Shown one piece after another: positions 1 to 8,645 of a stretch of DNA of 64,000 nucleotides; the first letter of the stretch is position 1; each line of letters starts with the position of its first letter. The notes beneath the pieces were generated by a model, which made no database searches, was not told where the DNA came from, and saw nothing but the letters and a program-made list of their open reading frames with translations. Made by a program: the position numbers and the translations under genes. This DNA comes from Anaerobaca sp035448545 (GTDB taxonomy: Bacteria > Planctomycetota > Phycisphaerae > Sedimentisphaerales > Anaerobacaceae): the NCBI GenBank assembly GCA_035448545.1, contig DAOTJE010000001.1:1-64000 (forward strand). The letters are read 5' to 3'.

Positions 1-39
1 TGGGACGAAGACTACCTCCTGAAGGTCCTCACGGCATGA
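1..39 (+). CDS. C-terminal end of an unidentified gene (partial)
   Basis: The first 39 bases read in frame 1 as twelve sense codons (WDEDYLLKVLTA) followed by TGA. The codons are GC-rich at the third position like the neighbouring genes, so this is probably the tail of a + strand gene that starts before the window. Nothing can be said about its function. It is followed by a separate promoter, so it need not be co-transcribed with the operon that starts at 158. Confidence 0.45.
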   Translation, partial: WDEDYLLKVLTA

Positions 40-74
40 CTTTGCGATTGCCCTGGCGGTGATCGAAGGTGTTA

Positions 75-103
75 TTGACGGCTGCGGCGGGGGGGCATAG
101 AAT
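75..103 (+). promoter_or_regulatory. Sigma70-like promoter for the epimerase operon
   Basis: TTGACG (75-80), a 17-bp spacer and TAGAAT (98-103) give a near-consensus housekeeping promoter. It lies 54 bp upstream of the start codon at 158. Similar pairs precede many other genes in the window. Confidence 0.7.
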
Positions 104-157
104 GCCCGGATTGCGTGCGGGTTTTGAGCTATGGCGACTGGGTGAAAGGGTTCGGCA

Positions 158-1435
158 ATGCGTATCGACCGCGATCAAGTATCGAGCTGTCTGGACGAGT
201 GCAAGAAGCATTTCACGACGGAACTGCTGCCGTTCTGGCTGGATCGGTGCAAGGACGACGTCAACGGCGGGTACATCACGCACTTCGACAAGGACGGCAA
301 AGACGCCGGAACCGATGAGAAGTCGATGCTGAGCCAGATGCGGACGATCTACTCGATGTCAGCGGCCCATCGCGCCGGCTATGGCGGCGGCCGCTGTGCC
401 GAGTACGCCAGGCACGGTGTCGATTTCGTTATCGAGAAGATGTGGGACAAGCAGTACGGCGGCTTCTACTGGATGACCAACCGCAAGGGCGAAGTGACGA
501 TCGACAAGAAGATCCTCTACGGCCTGAGCTTCGCCATGTACGGGCTGACCGAATACACGATGGCCACCGGCGACCCGCGAGGGCAGGAATACGCGGAGAA
601 AACGTTCGATCTCGTCAAGAAGTACTGCGCCGAGACGACGTACGGGGGGTACTGGGAGATGTTCGAGCGCAACTGGGACCTGTGTGGGCCCGGACCCCAG
701 GGGGGCGACCGCAAGACCCTCGACGTGCACATGCACCTGATGGAAGCCTTCACGAACCTGTTCGAATGCACCGGCCAGAACATCCATCGCCGCACCCTGC
801 TCGAAGACATCGAGTTGCTGTGCAAGCGCATCCTGCACCCGCGGTATGCCACCGGGATTCCGCAATTCACCGCGGACTGGAAGGTCGCCCCGCAGATCAA
901 GTTCGATATCGTCTGGGGCTGGGACCGCTTTGCCGAGGGCGGCAAGAAGGCCCATGCCGAGGACAACACGTCCGCCGGACACAACGTCGAGTTCGCCTGG
1001 CTGCTGGCCCATGCCACCGATGTTCTCGGCACGGGTTGGGACGACTACCAGAAGATCATCAAGAAGGCGATGGACCACGGCCGCAAGAACGGCATCGACC
1101 CCGAGTTCGGCGGCGTCTACACCGAGGGTCCGCACGCCGGCGGCGTCTACGACATGGAGAAGGAATTCTGGCAGCAGGCCGAGGTGATGATCGGCATGCT
1201 GGAGGGCTGCCTGCGGTTCGGGCCGAAGGTCTACTGGCCGGCGTATGTGAATGTTCACCGCTTCGTTTTCGACAAAATGATCCACCACTCGGTGGGGGAG
1301 TGGTGGCCTCTGATGACCCGCGAGGGCCAACCCATCTGGACGCACATGAGCCATTCGTGGAAGGTCAACTACCACACCATTCGCTGTATGATCGAGTGCA
1401 TCAAACGCCTGGAGAAGTTGCGGGCGAGCCTCTGA
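158..1435 (+). CDS. N-acylglucosamine 2-epimerase / cellobiose 2-epimerase family protein
   Basis: This 425-aa protein has the all-helical (alpha/alpha)6-barrel signature of the AGE superfamily, which inverts C2 of free sugars such as N-acetylglucosamine/N-acetylmannosamine, glucose/mannose or cellobiose. Visible landmarks are HMHLMEAF (H191/H193), GHNVEFAWLL (H275), KEFWQQAE (about 335-342) and NYHTIR (H406). These match the three catalytic histidine positions of cellobiose epimerases. Length is normal for the family and there is no signal peptide, so it acts in the cytoplasm. AAAGGG lies 7 nt before the ATG at 158. The next gene starts 12 bp downstream, and the three genes to 4400 form one operon. 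The family does not fix the substrate. The neighbouring sugar kinase/phosphatase suggests an epimerised sugar is then phosphorylated (inference). Confidence 0.9.
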   Translation: MRIDRDQVSSCLDECKKHFTTELLPFWLDRCKDDVNGGYITHFDKDGKDAGTDEKSMLSQMRTIYSMSAAHRAGYGGGRCAEYARHGVDFVIEKMWDKQYGGFYWMTNRKGEVTIDKKILYGLSFAMYGLTEYTMATGDPRGQEYAEKTFDLVKKYCAETTYGGYWEMFERNWDLCGPGPQGGDRKTLDVHMHLMEAFTNLFECTGQNIHRRTLLEDIELLCKRILHPRYATGIPQFTADWKVAPQIKFDIVWGWDRFAEGGKKAHAEDNTSAGHNVEFAWLLAHATDVLGTGWDDYQKIIKKAMDHGRKNGIDPEFGGVYTEGPHAGGVYDMEKEFWQQAEVMIGMLEGCLRFGPKVYWPAYVNVHRFVFDKMIHHSVGEWWPLMTREGQPIWTHMSHSWKVNYHTIRCMIECIKRLEKLRASL

Positions 1436-1447
1436 GCGGACGACGCG

Positions 1448-2479
1448 ATGGAGTACGAAGGCAGATACAAGGCATTCGATTCGAGCCGGATCGCAACGTA
1501 TCCGCTCGAAGGCCGCAGCAACAAGGTCATGCTCGGCGATCTGGTCTTTCCGGGCGGGCTCGATGCACTGCACCTCGATGTGCCCGAGCCGACGGCGCGT
1601 GACATTCGCATGGTGGCCGAAGCCGTCGTCGCAGCCCGTCGGGCGAAAAAGCCGGTCATCCTCTTTACCGGCGCGCATCTGATCAAGAACGGGCTGGGGC
1701 CGCTTTTGGTCGATCTGGTCGAACGCCGCTTTGTCACGCTTGTGGCGGGCAACGCGGCGACGACGATTCACGATTTCGAGCTGGCCCTGATCGGCCAAAC
1801 CAGCGAGAACGTTCCGGCCGCTCTGGGCAAAGGGCAGTTCGGCATGGCCTACGAGTTCGCTTACATCAACATGGCGCTGAGCGTGGGCAACCAGCAGAAG
1901 CTGGGCTATGGCGAGACGCTCGGCCGGATGATCTGTGACGAGGCATTCCGCAAGCAGATTCTGGCTCTCGTGGCGCGGGAAGGGTCGCCGCGGCGGTTTG
2001 CTCATCCGGAGGCCAGTGTGCTGGCGGCCTGCTATCGTCACGAGGTGCCTTTCACCGTGCACGTGGGGATCGGGACCGATGTGATCGACCAGCACCCGAG
2101 CTTCGACGGGCAGGCCAAGGGCGGCTGTTCCGGCCGCGATTTCCTGATCTATGTCCACGAGGTCACGAAGCTGACCGAAGGCGGCGTCGTGCTCAATATC
2201 GGCAGCGCCGTCACCGGGCCCGAGGTGTTGCTCAAGGCTGTCTCGATGGCCGCCAACGTCGGCGCCACCCCGCGTGACATCCTGACGATCGACTTTGACC
2301 TGCGCCCGCATGACCCGGGCCAGATGGCCGACGAAGCGGCGCCAGGGTATTACTTCCGTGATCAAAAGAGCGTCGTGACCCGGATTCCTCAAGCCTTTGG
2401 CGGCCGCGGGCTGTACGTGCAGGGCGACCAGCGGGCGACGTTTCCGCTGTTGTATCGGGCGATTCTCCAGGGACTCTGA
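1448..2479 (+). CDS. Conserved protein with deoxyhypusine-synthase-like features
   Basis: A 343-aa cytoplasmic protein that I do not recognise with certainty. It contains glycine-rich Rossmann-type segments (FTGAHLIKNGLGP, about 70-85; VAGNAATTIHDFELAL, about 98-114), a GIGTDVIDQHP stretch (about 200-210) and EGGVVLNIGSAVTGPE (about 240-255). The order of alternating beta strands and Gly/Asn loops resembles NAD-binding deoxyhypusine-synthase folds. Bacteria lack eIF5A, and bacterial members of that superfamily act on small polyamines or are uncharacterised, so this is only a fold-level guess. It starts 12 bp after the epimerase and ends 10 bp before the PfkB-HAD gene, which strongly suggests a shared pathway, probably a sugar or sugar-phosphate conversion. 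The start ATG at 1448 has only a weak GGA upstream, consistent with translational coupling. Confidence 0.7.
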   Translation: MEYEGRYKAFDSSRIATYPLEGRSNKVMLGDLVFPGGLDALHLDVPEPTARDIRMVAEAVVAARRAKKPVILFTGAHLIKNGLGPLLVDLVERRFVTLVAGNAATTIHDFELALIGQTSENVPAALGKGQFGMAYEFAYINMALSVGNQQKLGYGETLGRMICDEAFRKQILALVAREGSPRRFAHPEASVLAACYRHEVPFTVHVGIGTDVIDQHPSFDGQAKGGCSGRDFLIYVHEVTKLTEGGVVLNIGSAVTGPEVLLKAVSMAANVGATPRDILTIDFDLRPHDPGQMADEAAPGYYFRDQKSVVTRIPQAFGGRGLYVQGDQRATFPLLYRAILQGL

Positions 2480-2489
2480 GAGGGGCAGG

Positions 2490-4400
2490 ATGAACGAGCA
2501 GCGCATCCGTGAGATTCTGGATCGTATCAGGAATGTAACCGTCGCCGTTTATGGCGATTTCTGTCTCGACGCCTACTGGATTCTCGATCCGAAAGGGTCG
2601 GAGGTCTCCGTCGAGACCGGCCTCCAGGCCCGGGCGGTGGCGCGGCACTATTATTCGCTCGGCGGCGCCTCGAACGTCGTCGCCAATCTGGCGGCGCTGG
2701 AACCGCGGGCGATCCAGGTCATCGGGGTGGTGGGCGACGACCTGTACGGACGCGAGCTGCGCCGGCAATTGGATGCGCTGGGCGTGGATGCGACGAGCCT
2801 GGTGATCCAGCGCGAGAACTACGATACAGTGACGTTCGCCAAGCCGTACCTGGACGACCGCGAGCAGCCGCGGATGGACTTCGGCTTCTTCAACCGGCGC
2901 AGTCCGGAAACCGATGAGGCGTTGCTGGCCGGCATCCGCCGGGCCCTGGAGACCGCCGACGCGCTGATCGTCAATCAACAGGTCCCCGGCAGCATTCCCG
3001 ATGAGAGCTTTATCGACCGGGCCAACGCGCTCTTCGCAGAATTCCCCGAGAAGGTTGTCCTGCTCGATTCGCGTCACTATGGCCGGAAATTCAAGGGGAT
3101 CTGCCGCAAGACCAATGACCGCGAGGCGGCCTCGCTCAACGGGGTCGAGGTGGGCCTGGCCGAAAGTCTGCCGCTGGAAGATGTTCGGATGTATGCCCGT
3201 CGTTTGTACGAGCAGTCCCGCAAGCCCGTGTTCCTGACCCGCGGGCCTCGCGGCATCCTCGCCGTCGATCGCGATGGTCTTCATGAGATTCCGGGTATCC
3301 AACTGCTCAAGAAACTCGATCCGGTCGGGGCCGGCGACACCGTGACCAGCGCACTGGCATTGTGCCTCGGAGCAGGCGTCTCTTGTGCTGAAGCGGCCGA
3401 GTTCGCCAACCTGGCGGCGGCGGTGACGGTCCAGAAGCTGTTTCAGACAGGTACGGCTTCGGGGCAGGAGATCCTCGTGGTCGGCAAGTCGCCGGACTAC
3501 ATCTATCAGCCCGAGCTGGCCGAAGACCTGCGAAAGGCCCGTTATGTGGAAGGAAGCGACATCGAGCTGTGCGGGGAGGCGATTCCGTTCGGCCGGATCA
3601 AACACGCGGTCTTCGACGCCGACGGCACCGTCAGCACGCTCCGCCAGGGTTGGGAGCAGGTGATGGCCCCCGTGATGATCGAGGCCATTCTGGGCGAGCA
3701 GTATCGTACGGCCGATGTGTCGCTTTACGAGAAGGTGCGTCGCCGGGTGCTCGAATACATCGACCAGTCGACCGGCATCCAGACGATCCTCCAGATGGAA
3801 GCGCTCGTCGAGATGGTCCGGGAATTCGGCCTCGTTGCGCCCGACAAGGTTCTCGACAAGTTCGGCTACAAGGACATCTACAATCGGGCCCTCATGGAGG
3901 TGGTGAACCAGCGCATCGCGCGGCTCGAACGCGGCCAGCTCGATGTCAGCGATTTTACGGTCAAAGGGGCCGTCGATTTCCTGGCGGCCCTGCGCAATCG
4001 AGGGGTCACGCTGTATCTGGCCAGCGGGACCGATCAGGAGGATGTGGTTCGTGAGTCCCGCGTCCTGAACTACGCCGAGTTTTTCAACGGCGGCATTTAC
4101 GGTGCCGTCGGCGATGTCACCAAGTACTCGAAACGCATGGTCATCGATCGGATCATGACGGAGAACCACCTGTCCGGGCCCGAGCTGGCGGTCTTCGGAG
4201 ACGGTCCCGTAGAGATGCGTGAGTGTCACAAGCGGGGTGGCATCGCCGTCGGCATTGCTTCGGATGAGGTTCGTCGCTATGGTCTCAATCCGGAGAAGCG
4301 CACGCGCCTGATCAAGGCCGGTGCCCAGATCGTTGTGCCCGACTTCTCCCAGTGGCACGACCTGCTCGATCTGCTCTTCGGCGGCAACACAGGTTCCTGA
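2490..4400 (+). CDS. Bifunctional PfkB-family sugar kinase - HAD phosphatase fusion
   Basis: This 636-aa protein joins two enzymes. Residues 1-335 are a PfkB/ribokinase-type kinase of the HldE (RfaE) kinase-domain type, with a GGA-SNVVANLA sugar-binding motif (58-69) and GAGDT (280-284, D283 the catalytic base). Residues 370-625 are a HAD hydrolase with DADGT (376-380), LASGT (510-514), lysines in KYSKR (545-549) and GDGPVEM (570-576). HldE itself fuses the kinase to a nucleotidyltransferase. Here a phosphatase takes that place, so one polypeptide may add a phosphate and remove another, as in heptose bisphosphate processing (inference). An upstream in-frame start at 2397 overlaps the previous gene. 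AGAGGGG just before the ATG at 2490 and the conserved N-terminus favour 2490. It is the last gene of the operon. The substrate is unknown. Confidence 0.85.
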   Translation: MNEQRIREILDRIRNVTVAVYGDFCLDAYWILDPKGSEVSVETGLQARAVARHYYSLGGASNVVANLAALEPRAIQVIGVVGDDLYGRELRRQLDALGVDATSLVIQRENYDTVTFAKPYLDDREQPRMDFGFFNRRSPETDEALLAGIRRALETADALIVNQQVPGSIPDESFIDRANALFAEFPEKVVLLDSRHYGRKFKGICRKTNDREAASLNGVEVGLAESLPLEDVRMYARRLYEQSRKPVFLTRGPRGILAVDRDGLHEIPGIQLLKKLDPVGAGDTVTSALALCLGAGVSCAEAAEFANLAAAVTVQKLFQTGTASGQEILVVGKSPDYIYQPELAEDLRKARYVEGSDIELCGEAIPFGRIKHAVFDADGTVSTLRQGWEQVMAPVMIEAILGEQYRTADVSLYEKVRRRVLEYIDQSTGIQTILQMEALVEMVREFGLVAPDKVLDKFGYKDIYNRALMEVVNQRIARLERGQLDVSDFTVKGAVDFLAALRNRGVTLYLASGTDQEDVVRESRVLNYAEFFNGGIYGAVGDVTKYSKRMVIDRIMTENHLSGPELAVFGDGPVEMRECHKRGGIAVGIASDEVRRYGLNPEKRTRLIKAGAQIVVPDFSQWHDLLDLLFGGNTGS

Positions 4401-4441
4401 CCGAGCCGAGGAGCACGAGGTCACGTCAGCAAGGAATAGAA

Positions 4442-4470
4442 GGGGCCCGCACCGCGAGGGTGCAGGCCCC
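4442..4470. terminator. GC-rich hairpin between convergent genes
   Basis: GGGGCCCGCACC and GGTGCAGGCCCC form a stem of about 11 bp with a short loop, 41 bp after the kinase-phosphatase gene. There is no U-tract on the + strand. Read on the minus strand it is followed by TTCTATTCC. It is probably a terminator, serving mainly the + strand operon. Confidence 0.5.
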
Positions 4471-4561
4471 CTGGCATACCTTCGGCCGCGAGATGGGTGG
4501 TTATTCGACCGTACCCAGCAGTTCGATCTCGGCGATCTGCATGCCGTTGGCCGAGCCATGG

Positions 4562-4594
4562 AAAAGGGCAGGGTAACCTGTGGTCGCCCTGCCC
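4562..4594 (-). terminator. Rho-independent terminator of the 4632-8003 gene
   Basis: On the minus strand GGGCAGGG ... CCCTGCCC (8-bp perfect stem, 4566-4573 with 4587-4594) is followed directly by TTTTC. It lies 38 bp past the stop codon of the giant secreted protein gene. Confidence 0.75.
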
Positions 4595-4631
4595 TCGGTT
4601 GATACTCCATTTCTGCCGTCAGACTGCCGTG

Positions 4632-7600
4632 CTACGGCGCAACGTACTGCCCTTCGTAGAATCTCACATTATCGATCCAGAAATCGGCGGCCGCGAAAGC
4701 AATATGGAAGGTGATGGCCGCCGGGCTGACGGTGGCGCTCAGAACGGGGGTCGTGACGCTGAACTCCGTCCATTCGTCCGTCATGGTGAAGATCTGATCG
4801 CCATAGCCCGTCCAGGGATCGGCCGCCAGTTCCGGCTTGAAGTTGATGTCCAGCGTCCCGGCGCTGCACCGCAGAAAGGCCGAAAGCGTGTACTGCTTGC
4901 CCGCCTCGAACACATGCCCGGTGTGCTGCAAGCCGGCATCCCAGAAATTCGCGCCGGCAGAGTGTACCGTGAGGTGCAGACAGGAATCGCCTTCTATGGC
5001 CCCGGCAGAGACGACCTCGGCGGTCACGTTGCCATAGGTGCTCCACGGCGCCATGACCCCATCCTCAAAGCCGCCGTTGGCCAGCAGGTTCACATAGGTC
5101 GGCTCCGGGGCCGGACGACCGTAGCCGATGTCGTCGATATAGACGGTACCGGTGCCGCCGGCTTTCGGCGCGGTAGCGCTTCCGACGCCGATCACCATCT
5201 TCTCGACGCGGCCGAGGTTCACCCCGTTTAGCTCGCTGTACGGAATCCTCCATTCCTGCCACGTTGGACGCACCGTAATGGCGGCGTCGGCGTTGACGAC
5301 CGTCTTGGTCTTGCCGGCGCTGTCCTCGATCCGGACGTACATCGCATCGGCAGCATTGCCCTTCGGCTGCGCGACGCCGATCTCCGCCGTCTGCCAGGCG
5401 CCCGTTACGTTGCCGGTCGTCGCGATATTGGAGAACTCGGCGGCGGTCGAGATAGTCCCATCGTGGCTGCACAGCGCCAAACCGATGTACACGTTGCTGG
5501 CCATCTGGATATCCAGCGCCGGGCTGACCACGACCTCGCTCCAGGTGACGCCGTCGGCCGAGTGGTGGGCGGTGAAGATATTGCCCGTCCGCGTCAGACG
5601 CACCCAGTGCGGAAGCGGGATATTGGCCACGTCCGTATTGGCGCTGGCCTGTCCGGCCACCGGACGATGCTGGAACGAGAGGCCATGCGACGGTGTCGGC
5701 GTCAACGCCACGAACGCGTGCTTCGAGCCCGGCTCCAGCGTCTCGCGGATCATCACACCGGCTTTGGCCCACTCGTTGCTGAGGACCAGGCTGTCGACGC
5801 GGACCGTGATCGAGCCGTTGCCGCCCAGGCTCTTGTAGGCGTAACGGAACTGGTCTGTATTGTTCCAGATGTCCGTGCCGATGGCGCTCATGAGGATGCC
5901 CCCGCCGGCGGTCTCCACGAAGGACGGCGCATTGCCTCGCACGTACAGCACGAGGGTGTCGGCCCCATGGCCGGTCCAGTTCTGGGCGGTGTCCCAGGTC
6001 CGCTCGGCCTCGGAGTAGAACGGCGACTTCGTGTTGTCATACGTCAACGGCATGGCCTGCCGGCCGCTGCGGACGATGGTCCTCTCGGCAAACGGGGCGT
6101 CGAAGTAGCCGACGGTCGAGCCCGTGTTGTTGATCCAGCCGTCCAGCCAGGTGTCGAAGATGGTCGTCTTGGCGTCGAGATCATCGTTGTAGTCTTCGAA
6201 TCCTTCGATGTTCTCGTATTCCTGCGTGACAAAGCTCCAGACCGGTCCGGCCCAGGTGCTGATGGCCTCGGCGTCATTGACCTCGGCGACCTTCCAGTAG
6301 TATCGCGATCCGAATTCGACGTCGGCCGGACTGTAGCTGGCGGTATCGACCGTGGCGGCCAGAGCCGTGCCGTCGGCCACAGCCGATTTGCTGGTGCTCA
6401 GATAGATTTCGTGCGAGGCGGCCTCTCGTCCGGCTCGCCAGCTCAACGTGGTCGTCGGGCTCACGCCGATCGTGCCGTCGGCCGGGTGCGGCTCCCGCGG
6501 ATGTGCAGGAATGTACAGGAAGCGGACTTCGCTCAGCCCGTACTGCGGCATCATGCCGTAACCGCTGTGGACGGTCATGCGGACGAACTTGGCGGGCACG
6601 CCCTGGAGGTCCACCGTCGTGTTGGCGGCGTAGGTCGATCGGGCGGTGGCCTGGGCCAGTTGCACGTCGCCCAGGGTGGTCCAGTCGGTGCCGTTCTCGG
6701 AGTACTCGACGGTCACGTCTTTGATCCCGAAGCCCAGCAGCAACTCGAACTGCACGTTGTAGTTCCAGACGAGCATCTCGTAGAGCTTGTAGACGCTGTC
6801 GAACTCGTATTGAATCCATACCGGCTCGGTGTCCGCCGGCCGGGCGAGCCACATATCGGTGCTGTTGATCGAGTGTTGATCGCCGGCGTTGAGGCCGGAA
6901 CCGTTGATCGTGTTCTCGGGCCCCGCTCCCACGTCCGAGGTCGCGTTGGTGGTGGCGATGATGTTGGCGATCGCGTAGGCGAACGGTTCGGCGGTGAAGC
7001 TCCACACCTCGCCCTTGAAGACCGTGAAATCGGGAGCGCCGTTGACCTCGTCGATGCGCCAGTAGTAGGTCGTCCCGAAGTCGAGGACGCCGGGCGGATC
7101 GAACGTGGTGCCCGACTGGCTCTGGCTGAGCAACACGCCCAGCGGATTGCCCCGGCTGGCGGCGTTGACGTCTTCGAACGAGGCGCCGAAGTAGACGTCA
7201 TGCGTGACGGCGGACTCGCCTGCGGCCCAGCTCAACACGACGTCGCGCGGGATGTCGGTCGCGCCGTCTTCAGGCACCGGCCCGGAGGCGGTGTTGATCG
7301 ACTCGGCGTACTCTGCCACGGCGATGAGGTTCTGGATATTGGCCGGGGCGCCGCTGTGGTCCTCGATGCGGACGAATCCGCGGAAGGTGTCGCCCGGCAG
7401 GTAATGCTTGACCCAGCCGGCGGCGTTGCCGTTGTTGTCCAGCGCCAGGACGGTCAGGTTGTCGGTCACCGTCGGTGACGTCGGTCGCGTGGACGACCAG
7501 GGTGTGACCAGCCCCCATCGAATCCCGGCTTCGGTGAAGGTTACCTGCTGATTCTGGTCATTCGGTCCGGTGGCGGCGTTGAATCCCAGCACCTGGACGG

Positions 7601-8003
7601 CGCCGTTCGAACCCCACGTCGTCCCGGTGGTACCGCGGTAATAGAAAGGCCAGTCCGAATACCAGACGACCTTGCCGCCGGCGTCCAGATACCGACGGAT
7701 CGTACAGTTGGCGTCCTGGGTCTCGGCCACGGTGGTCGGGACGACGTCTCGGCACATCACGACCACGCTGAGCCGTCGGTCGGCGATGCGGTCATCCATC
7801 CAGGTCTTGAGCGCGGCCGCATCGAGCACCTCATACCCCGCCTGTGCCAGCGCATCACGCACGGCGATTCCGTCTCCCGCCCAGGCGGTGCCTTGACTTG
7901 CGTCCCAGTAGGCGACGCGGATGTACGGACTGCCCAGGGCCTGGCCCACGGCAACTCCCAACAGCAACATCACGACAATGAGATGGTTCAATCCCCTGCA
8001 CAT
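4632..8003 (-). CDS. Giant modular secreted protein A (ThuA-like head, Fn3/discoidin core, CBM4_9-like tail)
   Basis: A 1123-aa secreted protein. Order of regions: signal peptide (about 1-24); a Rossmann-like head resembling ThuA/GATase domains (about 25-235, with VVVMCRDVVP); an Fn3-like module ending in TTYYWRIDEVN and VWSFTAEP (about 245-345); an F5/8 discoidin-like module (about 350-500, INGSGLNAGDQHS); a second Fn3-like module (about 505-595); a FEDYNDD segment; a DUF1349/concanavalin-like module (about 690-860, GVMIRETLEPGSKHAF); VYIDDIGYGRP; and a C-terminal CBM4_9-like module (about 965-1120, NGGFEDG ... FWIDNVRF). The start is set at 8003, where AAGGAG precedes MCRGLN. The core is shared with the proteins at 8646 and 55959. 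No catalytic residues are evident. A role in binding polysaccharide at the surface or outside the cell is inferred. No sorting signal was seen. Confidence 0.85.
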   Translation of the reverse strand: MCRGLNHLIVVMLLLGVAVGQALGSPYIRVAYWDASQGTAWAGDGIAVRDALAQAGYEVLDAAALKTWMDDRIADRRLSVVVMCRDVVPTTVAETQDANCTIRRYLDAGGKVVWYSDWPFYYRGTTGTTWGSNGAVQVLGFNAATGPNDQNQQVTFTEAGIRWGLVTPWSSTRPTSPTVTDNLTVLALDNNGNAAGWVKHYLPGDTFRGFVRIEDHSGAPANIQNLIAVAEYAESINTASGPVPEDGATDIPRDVVLSWAAGESAVTHDVYFGASFEDVNAASRGNPLGVLLSQSQSGTTFDPPGVLDFGTTYYWRIDEVNGAPDFTVFKGEVWSFTAEPFAYAIANIIATTNATSDVGAGPENTINGSGLNAGDQHSINSTDMWLARPADTEPVWIQYEFDSVYKLYEMLVWNYNVQFELLLGFGIKDVTVEYSENGTDWTTLGDVQLAQATARSTYAANTTVDLQGVPAKFVRMTVHSGYGMMPQYGLSEVRFLYIPAHPREPHPADGTIGVSPTTTLSWRAGREAASHEIYLSTSKSAVADGTALAATVDTASYSPADVEFGSRYYWKVAEVNDAEAISTWAGPVWSFVTQEYENIEGFEDYNDDLDAKTTIFDTWLDGWINNTGSTVGYFDAPFAERTIVRSGRQAMPLTYDNTKSPFYSEAERTWDTAQNWTGHGADTLVLYVRGNAPSFVETAGGGILMSAIGTDIWNNTDQFRYAYKSLGGNGSITVRVDSLVLSNEWAKAGVMIRETLEPGSKHAFVALTPTPSHGLSFQHRPVAGQASANTDVANIPLPHWVRLTRTGNIFTAHHSADGVTWSEVVVSPALDIQMASNVYIGLALCSHDGTISTAAEFSNIATTGNVTGAWQTAEIGVAQPKGNAADAMYVRIEDSAGKTKTVVNADAAITVRPTWQEWRIPYSELNGVNLGRVEKMVIGVGSATAPKAGGTGTVYIDDIGYGRPAPEPTYVNLLANGGFEDGVMAPWSTYGNVTAEVVSAGAIEGDSCLHLTVHSAGANFWDAGLQHTGHVFEAGKQYTLSAFLRCSAGTLDINFKPELAADPWTGYGDQIFTMTDEWTEFSVTTPVLSATVSPAAITFHIAFAAADFWIDNVRFYEGQYVAP

Positions 8004-8517
8004 GAGTGTTCTCCTTCCACAGACCAAAGAAACGATTGCGCTTCATCCGAATCTCAAAGCTCTGGCCCCATGCAGCGTCCAGCGACGCAGTTGCCTCCGG
8101 GGGTACTTTCAGATCCTTCCTTCAGACGTGAAATGCTGTCAGATCCGCGCTCACCTCCTTCCTTCAGCCAAAACGCCGGCCACGAGATCGAATTGACGAG
8201 CCGGAAATCCCGGGGTGTGAGGTCTCGCACTTCAGCCTCGGTTCGTGTGAAGCGGCAGACCCGACACCAGAACCTCCGACCGATAAAAGAACTGATCCGC
8301 CGGCTCGGCCTTCGGGGGCCGAGACCGCTCCGGCTGCAGTAGGTCCGAGAAAACGCCATCCTGAGCCTCTCTATTGATACCAAACCCGTGGCAGGTCGGC
8401 AACAATAATCCCTCACGCACCGGGCTTTTCTATCGACACAAAGGAGCACGTCCTTCAGGCGTAGCCGCCCGGTTTGTGGTGTGCCCGTGAGGGCATACTT
8501 CGCCCGGGAGCGATAAC

Positions 8518-8537
8518 GCCTTACGGCGTCACTACGA
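8518..8537 (+). repeat. Dispersed 20-mer repeat, copy 1
   Basis: GCCTTACGGCGTCACTACGA differs at one base from the copies at 20748 and 58430. With the flanking bases it contains a small ACGCC-TTAC-GGCGT hairpin. This copy is intergenic. Confidence 0.7.
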
Positions 8538-8575
8538 ACCTCTGGACACCGGGCGCAAACGATCCGGATCAGACA

Positions 8576-8615
8576 GGGCGGGTTCCCGATTTACGCCTGG
8601 TTCGAGAACCCGCCC
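8576..8615 (-). terminator. Hairpin at the 3' end of giant protein B gene
   Basis: GGGCGGGTTC (8576-8585) pairs perfectly with GAACCCGCCC (8606-8615), 31 bp past the stop codon at 8646. No strong U-tract follows on the minus strand. Confidence 0.55.
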
Positions 8616-8645
8616 TGATGCTCCGCCCGTTTCGGCCGGACGCCG

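Larger units (their letters stand above)
8004..8645. other. 642-bp intergenic stretch
   Basis: No convincing gene is present. It holds one copy of the dispersed 20-mer (8518-8537), a 10-bp-stem hairpin that probably terminates the 8646 gene (8576-8615), and two imperfect copies of a TCAGATCC...CCTTCCTTCAG pattern around 8107-8170. The promoter of the 4632-8003 gene must lie here, but I could not find a convincing -35/-10 pair on the minus strand. Confidence 0.5.

Noticed and set aside
359..2506. 715-aa open frame on the minus strand
   Set aside because: It lies wholly antisense to the epimerase and DHS-like genes, has no recognisable domain and is a shadow of high-GC third positions.
2232..4610. 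792-aa minus-strand frame
   Set aside because: Antisense to the kinase-phosphatase gene. The sequence is rich in Arg, His and Asp as shadows are, and it has no start signal.
4401..4631. Riboswitch or small RNA between convergent genes
   Set aside because: Only two simple hairpins that fit terminators. No conserved aptamer pattern seen.
5463..7478. 671-aa + strand frame
   Set aside because: Antisense to giant protein A, which has clear domains and a signal peptide.
8054..8449. 131-aa minus-strand frame in the 642-bp gap
   Set aside because: No ribosome site, no known motif, and Arg/Ser/Cys-rich composition unlike its neighbours.
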